Source of the DNA: Streptomyces sp. NRRL S-118 | GTDB lineage: Bacteria; Actinomycetota; Actinomycetes; Streptomycetales; Streptomycetaceae | Direction: 5' to 3' | Assembly: GCF_000716335.1 (NCBI RefSeq) | Contig: NZ_KL591047.1 | Coordinates: 3,649 to 13,483 of the forward strand | Length of the DNA stretch: 9,835 nucleotides | Shown: positions 1 to 5,736 of the stretch, piece by piece | How positions within the stretch are numbered: position 1 is the stretch's first letter | Layout of the letters: every line of letters begins with the position of its first letter | The notes under the pieces: model-generated | Seen by the model: the letters and a program-made list of their open reading frames with translations, nothing else | Told to the model about the DNA's origin: nothing | The model's database searches: none | Position numbers and translations under genes: made by a program

Positions 1-54
1 CCCGCCGGTGACCATGCCGGCGGCGATGCTGCTACCGGCCGCCGTGACGACCAT
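1..54 (-). CDS. 5' end of an unidentified gene (partial, leaves window)
   Basis: Reading the minus strand from the ATG at 54-52 gives an open frame to the window edge. It begins M-V-V-T and continues as AAGSSIAAGMVTGG. A purine-rich stretch (AGGGACGG) lies upstream but is not an ideal ribosome site. The gene would start about 62 bases after the stop of the preceding minus-strand gene, so the two may be co-transcribed. The residues echo the tail of that neighbour (ADRGSIARGVINGG). Only 18 codons are visible, so the product cannot be named. In Streptomyces, short Gly/Ala-rich starts of this kind often precede NB-ARC/TPR-type proteins, but that is inference from recollection only. Confidence 0.42.
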   Translation of the reverse strand, partial: MVVTAAGSSIAAGMVTGG

Positions 55-116
55 GACGCTGCCGTCCCTGCCGGAGCGATGCGGGATGTTGGGTGGGCTT
101 GTGCTGACCGGTCCGC

Positions 117-590
117 TCAGCCCTGCGGCGGATCCGGCAGGGGAGGGTGGCCGATCTGCGCCCCGCCGTTGATGACCCCTCGTGCGATCGAGCCCCGGTC
201 GGCGCGGATGTCCACCGTATTCGCAGCGAGCCCGCCCTGCCCGGCACTCACCCCCGCCTGCGGGGCATGCTGGGCGAGCAGGGAACGAAGCTCCTCGGCC
301 GCCTGCTCCCGCTGGGCGGTGTCCAGGTTCTCCAGCACAGTCTCGATACGGGTCTGCCAGACAACCTCCTGGCGGTCGCGCACCCGCTTCACCTCGCCCG
401 CGTCTGCGGCCTGCACACTGTCCGCAGTCTGGTCCAGACGCTCCAGCTCAGCCCGCTCACGCTGCGCATCACCGCGTCCGAACCAGCCCGCCACCGCCTG
501 GCGTAGCCCTGTCCAGGCGTCCGTGCCCGCCGCCTGCACCAACGCCGTCCCCCCGGACGCCGCCACCGCGATCAACGCCTCATCAAGCAC
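117..590 (-). CDS. Coiled-coil-like hypothetical protein with Gly-rich motif tail
   Basis: Unknown function; it resembles a hypothetical protein common in Streptomyces. The GTG at 590 is preferred over the GTG at 620 because a run of purines (GAGGGGGGG) lies just upstream of it, giving 157 aa. An N-terminal Ala/Gly-rich helix (IAVAASGGTALVQAAG) leads to a conserved-looking stretch (DAWTGLRQAVAGWFGRGD). Next comes a charged helical middle rich in Glu, Arg and Gln, with heptad-like spacing over roughly residues 45-115. The last 35 residues change character: after a Gly/Ala linker they read NTVDIRADRGSIARGVINGG, then a Pro-rich end. The tail looks like a short beta-forming module and recurs at the start of the downstream gene. 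No signal peptide or membrane segment is visible, so the protein is probably cytoplasmic and may act as an adaptor or regulator for its neighbour. Confidence 0.75.
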   Translation of the reverse strand: MLDEALIAVAASGGTALVQAAGTDAWTGLRQAVAGWFGRGDAQRERAELERLDQTADSVQAADAGEVKRVRDRQEVVWQTRIETVLENLDTAQREQAAEELRSLLAQHAPQAGVSAGQGGLAANTVDIRADRGSIARGVINGGAQIGHPPLPDPPQG

Positions 591-874
591 TTCGAACCCC
601 CCCTCACCCCGTAGGTTCACCGCGAGCGTATCGCCGGGACAAGCCCCTACACAGCCGGACCGGAGGAAAAGCCCCTGGCCACGGACCCAGAGATTCAGCG
701 GGGCTCAGGGGGACTCGCGGGATGTCGCACATTCGACCGCACCCATCGTGCCGACGGGCTGCCGACCGAACCGTTCCCGGAGTCCTACGTGCCTCACACG
801 CCTAATCCCTTCCTAACGGCAGGACCGGGCGGTGTGAGCTGTCTAGATAACCGGGAAGGCCGGGGGCGTTCATC
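591..874. other. Intergenic region between divergent genes
   Basis: About 280 bases separate the minus-strand coiled-coil gene from the plus-strand secreted-protein gene. Both promoters must lie here. A TAGATA sequence at 843-848 could be a -10 box for the rightward gene, but no convincing -35 partner was found. No RNA gene, credible small ORF or strong hairpin is visible. Confidence 0.4.
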
Positions 875-1484
875 ATGTCGCCGTGCCGCCTGGCGGCCGG
901 GGTCGCTGTACGCCGCATGACGACTGCAGCAGCTCTCCGTGCCGCCCGTACCGTGGTCCTCGCCGCGGCGGCCGCCCTGACAGCTGCGGCGGGCCTCTCA
1001 CCGGCACCGGCCGCTTCCTACGTGGACAAGCGGGCAAGCAGATGCCTGCCGCGTGCCAGCGGCGGGTGCAGCACGGGCATCGTGGTGAAGTACTGGCACG
1101 CCGCCGGGTCGTCCGCACGGGGCGTGGGCTGGGTGTACGCCTCGAAAGCCCCGGCAAAGATAGGGAAGCACCCACCGGGCGCGGTGGACCTGCCAGGCCC
1201 CCGGCAAGGCGGTGAAAGCCGGGGCCGGCTGGAAGCGGGCCACCCCCGTGGGCACGTTCGTAGAGGCGCACTGGGGCCGGGACGGGCACACCGGCCCAAA
1301 GGTGCCCGCGGGCACGCAGGTGTGCGTGCAGTTCAAGGGGTACATGGCGCGGGCGTGCGTGACCCTCGCCCAACGTCGGTCAGGACTCGTTTACGCAGGT
1401 CAGGCCCGACGCCCGGATTTTCGGGTGCCGGGCCTGACCTGGGCAAACGTCTCGATGGAGGGGCCACGTAGGGTCGAGGGGTGA
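875..1484 (+). pseudogene. Small secreted Cys-containing protein, frameshifted
   Basis: The ATG at 875 follows a GGGGG run about 8 bases upstream; the ATG at 917 is an alternative start. The product opens with an Arg-containing n-region, an Ala/Leu/Val core (around residues 26-41) and a likely signal-peptidase site at PAPAAS. The mature part starts with two Cys and continues IVVKYWHAAGSS to about KIGKH. The match then moves to another frame at 1169-1172, continuing ARWTCQAPGKAVKAGAGW and on to VCVQFKGYMARACVTLA with three more Cys. Losing one AC unit from a CAC/ACC repeat would explain the shift. Frame 0 then runs without a stop through the terminator hairpin to 1484, so the original stop also seems lost. 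I recall small exported Streptomyces proteins with a similar Cys pattern but no assigned activity. A sequencing error could explain the break. Confidence 0.6.
1396..1441 (+). terminator. Strong stem-loop, probable rho-independent-like terminator
   Basis: CAGGTCAGGCCCG at the left pairs perfectly with CGGGCCTGACCTG at the right. The stem continues inward with one mismatch, one G-T pair and CCCG/CGGG around a GATTTT loop, for about 20 positions in all. No U-run follows, which is normal for Streptomyces terminators. It lies just after the conserved end of the secreted-protein sequence and before the PQQ-blade ORF, so it probably ends the secreted-protein transcript. Confidence 0.75.
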
Positions 1485-1633
1485 GCAGCGAGATTCGTCA
1501 GCCCTGGACGCACACCACCGGCAGCCGGGTCCAAACGACGCCGGCGGTCGTGGACGGCACCGTCTACATCGGCAGCGACGACAAGAGGGTGTATGCGCTC
1601 GACGCCGCTACTGGTCGGGGCAGCGCCTCGTGA
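1481..1633 (+). pseudogene. Isolated PQQ/beta-propeller blade fragment
   Basis: A 50-codon frame starts at a GTG preceded by GAGGGG and ends at a TGA at 1631. It contains one propeller blade: a Trp followed by THTTGSRVQTTPAVVDGTVY, then IGSDDKRVYALDAATG. This pattern (W, P-x-V, G-x-V-Y-x-G-S, V-Y-A-L-D-A-x-T-G) is the PQQ-like quinoprotein repeat, which in Streptomyces often forms the extracellular sensor half of Ser/Thr kinases or a secreted propeller. Such proteins need six to eight blades, and the conserved Trp expected after T-G-R is replaced by GSAS and a stop. It is therefore most likely a remnant cut by the rearrangement to its right, where recombinase and transposase pieces begin. A genuine 50-aa peptide is less likely. 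Confidence 0.6.
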
Positions 1634-1681
1634 CCGGTAGCGGCCGGCCGGCTGGGAATCTCTTTGGTGCGACACCCCCGT

Positions 1682-2092
1682 CTACAGCACGCCGAGCAGG
1701 GCGTCGTCCTCCCACTGGTCGACGACTTCGAGGTAGCCGGCGAGCACCTTGGAGTGCGGGGCCCGGCCGCCCTGCTTGGCGATGACGACCTGGTCGTGGC
1801 CCTTGAGGCGGGAGGAGGTGGCGAGGCCGCGGCGGGGGCTGTGGCCGGTGAAGCGGATCTCGATCCCGGCGCGTTCGCCGGCGCGGGTGATGACGTCGCC
1901 GATGGACTCGGGCTGCAGGCCGCCCTTCATGACGGTGTGCCAGCGGGAGTGCAGGCGGCGCCACGCGTGGCCGTCCGGGTCGTCGAGCTTGACGGTCTCC
2001 TTCCACGCGTGCCAGGCGCGGACCGGGCAGATGGAGGGGCGGGAGCCGTAGGGGACAGGGACGACGCGGGGGCGGATTTTGGAGTCGCGCAG
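1682..2092 (-). pseudogene. Tyrosine recombinase (phage-type integrase), C-terminal remnant
   Basis: The minus frame ending in TAG at 1684-1682 encodes about 136 residues of an integrase catalytic domain. After DSKIRPRVVPVPYGSRP and CPVRAWHAW comes GHSPRRGLATSSRLKG, which holds the His-x-x-Arg box. KQGGRAPHSKVLAGYLEVVD then holds the probable nucleophilic Tyr (LAGY). The position before AP that is usually His or Trp (GGW/GGH) is Arg here, which suggests decay. The N-terminal core-binding domain and the first catalytic Arg are absent: the homology stops at about 2092, where an oppositely oriented IS5-type transposase remnant begins. The fragment implies that an integrative element or plasmid once resided here. 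No attachment site or tRNA is visible nearby. Confidence 0.75.
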
Positions 2093-2095
2093 GTC

Positions 2096-2536
2096 GGCGA
2101 CCGCGCCCGCCCCGGCTCCAAGCACCACCTGATCGTCGACCGCCACGGAATGCCGCTCTCCGTGACGCTGACCGGCGGGAACCGGCATGACGTCACCCAG
2201 CTCCTGCCGCTGCTGAACGCCGTTCCGCCTATTCGGGGTCGGCGGGGACGTCCCCGCCGCAAGCCCCGACGTCTGTACGCGGACCGGGGCTACGACTTCG
2301 ACAAGTACCGTCGCCTCGTGCGGAAGCGCGGCATCAAGCCGTTGATCGCACGACGCGGCGTCACCCACGGTTCCGGTATGGGCAAGGTGCGCTGGGTCGT
2401 CGAGCGCGCCTTCGCCTGGCTGCATCAGTTCGAGCGGCTCCGCATCCGCTACGAACGACGCGCGGATCTGCATCAAGGCCTGCTCGAACTGGCCTGCTGC
2501 CTCATATGCCTTCGCCGTCTGCGAACTTCCTTCTGA
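2096..2536 (+). pseudogene. IS5-family transposase, C-terminal remnant
   Basis: The frame from DRARPGSKHHLIVDRHGMPL onward is the C-terminal half of an IS5-group DDE transposase of the type common in Streptomyces. Visible landmarks are GGNRHDVTQLLPLL, the RRLYADRGYDFDKYR segment with a catalytic-type Asp, and GKVRWVVERAFAWLHQF, which holds the catalytic Glu in a Y/W-x-x-E-R-style box. It ends with LICLRRLRTSF and a TGA at 2534. The first half (the other catalytic Asp and the DNA-binding part, often a separate ORF in this group) is missing. At 2091-2099 the sequence changes to antisense integrase, and the frame stays open leftward only by chance. Codon use matches the genome. It cannot act alone. 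No terminal inverted repeat was identified. Confidence 0.8.
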
Positions 2537-2606
2537 AAGATCAGCGAGGGGCGACATGTCGGGGTGGGTAGGGCGGCCAAGTCGGTTCCTGCCCTTGGGG
2601 CTGAGC

Positions 2607-2933
2607 TCAGGTGAGGTCGAAGGTAATGTTCACCGAACCGTGCCCGTTCGGCACCTCCATGAGCGTGAGGGTTCCATCCTCTGCTTCGAAGACTCTCACC
2701 AGGATCCCGCTGTTGTCCTCGCCGGGAAACACAACGGAGAAGTGGGGGTCCATCTCCATCAGGAAGTCCCAGCCCTCCCGCTGGGTCGTGTCGAGGAGAT
2801 CGGCATGCCGACCGGTGGCCTGCCACGTACCGACCTCGTCGACAGTGACGATGATGTCGATGCCGTACTTCTCAAGGCAGATCTCGCGATTGGCCCACCA
2901 TTCGAGGCTGGCCTGGCCCACGAATCGATCCAT
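2607..2933 (-). CDS. Small hypothetical acidic protein
   Basis: Not recognised. The preferred start is the ATG at 2933, giving 108 aa; GTG codons at 2948 and 2939 would add up to five residues. The product is acidic, with few basic residues and no signal peptide or membrane helix. It alternates predicted strands and turns: ICLEKYGIDIIVTVDEVGTW, then a WDFLMEMDPHFSVVF segment, then ILVRVFEAEDGTLTLMEV, ending SVNITFDLT. Size, acidity and alternating strands resemble small immunity-type proteins of toxin systems, but no motif proves this and no toxin lies beside it. There is no Shine-Dalgarno sequence before any start. Instead a promoter-like sequence lies immediately upstream, compatible with a leaderless mRNA. 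The gene converges on the IS5-type remnant. Confidence 0.65.
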   Translation of the reverse strand: MDRFVGQASLEWWANREICLEKYGIDIIVTVDEVGTWQATGRHADLLDTTQREGWDFLMEMDPHFSVVFPGEDNSGILVRVFEAEDGTLTLMEVPNGHGSVNITFDLT

Positions 2934-2937
2934 GAGC

Positions 2938-2970
2938 ACACTATGCACAGCGCCCAGGCCGGACGGTCAA
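2938..2970 (-). promoter_or_regulatory. Putative housekeeping-type promoter, possibly leaderless
   Basis: On the minus strand TTGACC (2970-2965) fits a -35 box. CATAGT (2945-2940), or the overlapping TAGTGT (2943-2938), fits the Streptomyces -10 consensus, with a spacer of 19 or 21 bases. With the CATAGT box, transcription would start about seven bases downstream, at or next to the A of the ATG at 2933. That agrees with the missing ribosome site. The spacer is longer than the usual 16-18, so this is moderate evidence only. Confidence 0.42.
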
Positions 2971-3264
2971 GTTTGTGCGGCTGCCGGCCGTCGTAGAGAA
3001 GACCGTGAGACGAAGCTGCATGGGCAGGCCGGACAGGCCCCCGCCTCAACCGGCTGCATCGTGTATGCCTTCGCTGCCTCCGGATCTCATTCTGAAGCCC
3101 GATGTCTTAACAGGCCCGCTGTCGGCGGCCACCTCCCGGGGGCGAGACGCTGCTCGGCGCTGTAACCGCCCTGCGCCGCCACCCGGCCGACACCCCGACC
3201 GAGAGGCCGGTGCTGGGCCGACTGGGGAAAAATTGTCAAGAGTTGTGGACTGGGTCGTTGCCGT
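2971..3264. other. Gene-poor stretch with a coding-like remnant
   Basis: No complete gene was found. On the plus strand, from about 3137 to the TGA near 3291, one frame has high third-position GC and reads PGGETLLGAVTALRRHPADT followed by a helical-looking LGRLGKNCQELWTG. It lacks a credible start, overlaps the 3' end of the acetyltransferase gene, and is probably the tail of a deleted gene. An A-rich patch (GGGGAAAAATTG) near 3225 stands out against the GC-rich background. Confidence 0.3.
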
Positions 3265-3822
3265 CTACCGCTGTTCCCACTCGGTCCGGGTGAGTTCGTA
3301 CTCGACTTCACCGTGCTCGGAGCCCTCGATCGCCTCCGGCCAGTCCCCGGTGAAGTTCCGGATGAAGGACAGGCCCGACTTCTCCATGACACGGCGGGAA
3401 CGAGTGTTGACGGCCATCGTGTTCGCGGTGACCCGCTCGACCTCCAGGTCCGTGAACTCCTTGTGGATCAGGGCCCGGGCCCCTTCGGTGGCGTAGCCGT
3501 GCCCCCATGCCGCCTGGTTCAACCGGTAGCCGAGTTCGACCACGGCGGGGCTGTGCTCGTCCAGCGGCCGGAACTCGAACCAGCCCAGGAAGGTGCCGGT
3601 GGATTTCTCCTGCGCGGCCCAGTAGCCGCGGGTCCCCCAGCACGGGTAGTCGTGCAGGAGTCGCGGCAAGACCCGCGTCTCGATCGCCGCGCGGCTGGTG
3701 GGGCGGCCTCCGTTGATGAAGCGCATGACCTCGGGTTCGTTGTCCAGGGCGAGCAGGTGGTCGGTGTCGGCCGCTGTGAACGCGCGCAGGACGAGCCGGT
3801 CGGTCTCCAGGAAGTTGGACAT
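3265..3822 (-). CDS. GNAT-family N-acetyltransferase (RimJ/RimL type)
   Basis: A 185-aa enzyme expected to transfer an acetyl group from acetyl-CoA to an amine (a protein N-terminus or a small molecule; substrate unknown). It starts FLETDRLVLRAFTAAD, the usual opening of RimJ/RimL-type GNATs, followed by DNEPEVMRFINGG. The acetyl-CoA pyrophosphate loop is QAAWGHGYATEG at residues 103-114, and the C-terminal cofactor motif is NTRSRRVMEKSGL at 139-151. Length is normal for the family and no residue break is seen. The ATG at 3822 is chosen because the family homology begins at the next residues; a weak GGTGA lies about 10 bases upstream. An upstream in-frame extension to 4173 reads antisense into the neighbouring transposase pseudogene and is not believed. 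It is 68 bases downstream of that transposase, so its native promoter may have been replaced. Confidence 0.9.
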   Translation of the reverse strand: MSNFLETDRLVLRAFTAADTDHLLALDNEPEVMRFINGGRPTSRAAIETRVLPRLLHDYPCWGTRGYWAAQEKSTGTFLGWFEFRPLDEHSPAVVELGYRLNQAAWGHGYATEGARALIHKEFTDLEVERVTANTMAVNTRSRRVMEKSGLSFIRNFTGDWPEAIEGSEHGEVEYELTRTEWEQR

Positions 3823-3890
3823 GCCGCGATCTTCACCACGGGGCGGCCGGGCCTGCCACCGGTTTTCCGGCCGGCGGCAGTCGGCGGGGT

Positions 3891-5144
3891 TCATGCCGCG
3901 CGGACCGCGGATCGCTCGACCAGGACGCCCCGCTCGAAGCTTGCCCCGGCACGGACCAGCGCGACGAGGTGGGGTGCGCTCACGGCCCGCCACCGCTGCT
4001 GGGCGGACTCCACCAGCTGAAGACCATCGCCAAGGCGGCGGCCGCGCTGCCGGCACCCTTCGTGACCTTGGTGCGAAGCCGAACCGTTGCGAAGGTGGAC
4101 TCGATGGGGTTTGTGGTACGCAGGTGGATCCAGTGCTCGGCGGGGAAGTCGTAAACGCGAGCAGTTCGTCCATGTCGTCGGTGATCTTCTTGACGGCTTC
4201 GGGGAACTTCGCCCCGTAGGTCTTCTCGAACCGCCGCGACCGCCTTGAGCGCGTGGTCGCGGTCCTCGGCGTTGTAGATCTCCCGCAGGGCCTTCTTCGC
4301 CCCGGGCTGGGCCGACTTCGGCAGGGCGTTCGCGACGTTGGCGATCTTGTGAACCCAGCACCGCTGATGGCGGGTCTCGGGGAAGACCTCGGTCAGAGCC
4401 TTCCAGGAACCGAGCGCGCCGTCGCCGACCGCCAGGACAGGGGCGCGCATCCCGCGCCGCTGACAGTCGCGCAGCAGGTCGGCCCAGGAATCGGCCGATT
4501 CCCGGTAGCCGTCGCTCATGGCGATCAGCTTCTTGGTGCGGTCCGCGCGCACGCCCATCAGCACGAGCACACACGACTTCGCCTCCCGCAGGCGTATGCG
4601 CAGGTGGATGCCGTCGGCCCACAGGTAGACATGGTCGCTGCCGGACAGATCGCGCTGGCCGAACGCCTGGTGGTCGGCCTGCCACTGCTGGGTGAGCCGG
4701 GTGACCGTCGCCGGAGACAGGCCCGCCGAGCTGCCGAGGAACTGCTCCAGCGCGGGCACGAAGTCGCCCGACGACAGGCCGTGCCGGTAGAGCAGGGGCA
4801 CCTCGCTGATCTTCGGGGATTTGCGGCACCAGGGCGGAAGGATCGCCGAGGAGAACCGCTTGCGCTCCCCCGTCGCCTCATCGATGCGCTTGTCGTTGAC
4901 GCGCGGGGCCTGCACCTCGACGACTCCGGCGGCGGTGGTGACCTTCCGCGGCTGGTGGTGACCATTGCGGACCAGGAGCCGGTGCCCCCGTTAATCCTTC
5001 TTGTGCGCCAACTCGGCTATGTAGGCGCTGACTTCGGCCTCCAACGCGGCGGCCAGCATCCGCCTCGCGCCGTCCCGGGACGATCTCATCGATCAAGGAG
5101 GAGCCGTTGACGGTGGTGCCGTCGTCGTTCACTACGCGGAGCAC
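3891..5144 (-). pseudogene. IS256-family (mutator-type) transposase, multiply broken
   Basis: Read across frames, this is a near full-length IS256/MULE-type DDE transposase of about 417 codons. The start is probably the GTG at 5144 (VVNDDGTTVNGSSLIDEIV). The first frame change lies in CCCGGG at 5074-5079, before ARRMLAAALEAEV. A TAA stop at 4993-4991 replaces an expected Glu codon in KKD-stop-RGHRLLVRNG. The long central frame holds YLWADGIHLRIR (first Asp), LAVGDGALG (second Asp) and QRCWVHKIANV. Near 4233 the match moves to a second frame (RFEKTYGAKFPEAVKKITDD) and returns near 4154 with YDFPAEHW. TTNPIESTF carries the catalytic Glu. A last shift near 4017 leads to the true C-terminus, SAQQRWRAVSAPHLVALVRA and on to VERSAVRAA. 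No functional enzyme can be made unless several of these changes are sequencing errors. Confidence 0.88.
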
Positions 5145-5229
5145 GGACGTGCCTTCCCGGCAGGCGCTGCAACGTCGGCCTTGCTCGGTGACCTCCCGGA
5201 CTGATCCACAGGTCCTGAGCATTGCTCCC
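3891..5229 (-). mobile_element. Degenerate IS256-family insertion sequence, ends unresolved
   Basis: The extent is set by the transposase pseudogene plus its upstream flank, up to about GATCCACAGGTCCTGAGCAT at 5203-5222. That sequence looks like an IS end because coding sequence of another gene resumes at about 5230. No inverted copy was found on the left between 3823 and 3890, so the left end seems deleted or eroded and no target duplication could be recognised. Both boundaries are approximate. Confidence 0.5.
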
Positions 5230-5425
5230 GACTGGGTGGCGAACCAGGCTAGCCGTGAGGGCACGAAACTCCCTGCTGCCTGTCCTGCACCGCCCCCATG
5301 ACCTTCACGGCCGAACTCGAAGAGGGAGCCGATTTCGCTACCTCCGCCAACTTCGGCAGAGGCGGCCTCAGCTACGTCTTTCACTGCCGCCCCTGTAGGA
5401 GGCCGCGCTTCTGTGGCAGCGATGA
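5230..5425 (+). pseudogene. C-terminal fragment of a DUF1963/YwqG-like protein (tentative)
   Basis: A plus-strand coding-like stretch runs outward from the IS right flank. It reads PDWVANQASREGTKL then CPAPPP in one frame, and MTFTAELEEG, ATSANFGRGG, LSYVFHCRPCRRPRFC in a second. Restoring one base near 5413 continues it as Trp-Gln-Arg and a stop at 5425. The order of a C-P-x-x-x-x-M-T-F box, a Gly-Gly-x-x-Y-V-F-x-C-x-x-C box and a terminal F-x-W-Q resembles the end of DUF1963-like cytoplasmic proteins of unknown role. The first frame change falls in a CCCCC run at about 5293-5297. The N-terminal half is absent, consistent with disruption by the adjacent IS. The family name is tentative; the coding nature is supported by high third-position GC on this strand and not the other. 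Confidence 0.4.
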
Positions 5426-5471
5426 GGGCCTTTCCCGGCTCCGGGTCCGGAGCGCCCGGGAACGGACGTCA

Positions 5472-5684
5472 GTGCTGAGCACCACAGCGCAACGGACGGT
5501 TCGCCTCAGACAGGCGAGCGTAATCGCGGGCGAGGTCCTCCTCGCCAGCCGCGCACGGATCGCACCGTGGACGCTGTGCCCGATGACCACCGAGCCGGCC
5601 TCAGCCCGGGAGTGGCTGGGGGGCTGGACGGGCCTCTCCGGCGTGGACAGTTGGGTCGTGATGAACATGGACCAGGGCTACTAG
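5472..5684 (+). CDS. Short unrecognised ORF or gene tail
   Basis: This 70-aa frame begins at a GTG (preceded by a weak GGAACGG) and ends with a TAG at 5682. The same frame stays open upstream to 5298, where it encodes the DUF1963-like fragment, so start and independence are uncertain. The C-terminal 45 residues look like a real protein: LLASRARIAPWTLCPMTTEP, then AREWLGGWTGLSGVDSWVVM and a short end. They are Trp-rich with good codon use. No family was recognised and no motif points to an activity. It may be the tail of a longer gene whose front was lost, or a small protein. It ends 52 bases before the membrane-protein gene on the same strand. Confidence 0.35.
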   Translation: MLSTTAQRTVRLRQASVIAGEVLLASRARIAPWTLCPMTTEPASAREWLGGWTGLSGVDSWVVMNMDQGY

Positions 5685-5736
5685 GCTGTGCGCCGGTCGG
5701 CCCGAGGCGCAGGGGTCCCAGTGGGCGGGGAGCAGG

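Noticed and set aside
79..816. Long plus-strand frames over the first gene
   Set aside because: Ser/Arg/Pro-rich products with no domain; the minus strand carries a coherent protein with a ribosome site.
1664..2095. N-terminal part of the long plus-strand ORF ending at 2536
   Set aside because: It is antisense to well-recognised integrase sequence; Gly/Ala/Asp-rich composition is typical of a shadow frame.
2552..2561. CGACATGTCG palindrome after the IS5-type remnant
   Set aside because: Only 10 bp and without context; expected by chance at this GC content, so it was not annotated as an IS end or operator.
3823..4173. In-frame upstream extension of the acetyltransferase to an ATG at 4173
   Set aside because: It starts inside the transposase (M-D-E-L-L-A-F is transposase sequence in a shifted frame), and GNAT homology begins at 3822.
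4253..5110. 285-codon plus-strand ORF opposite the IS256 transposase
   Set aside because: It is the complementary frame of recognisable transposase codons and has no family features of its own.
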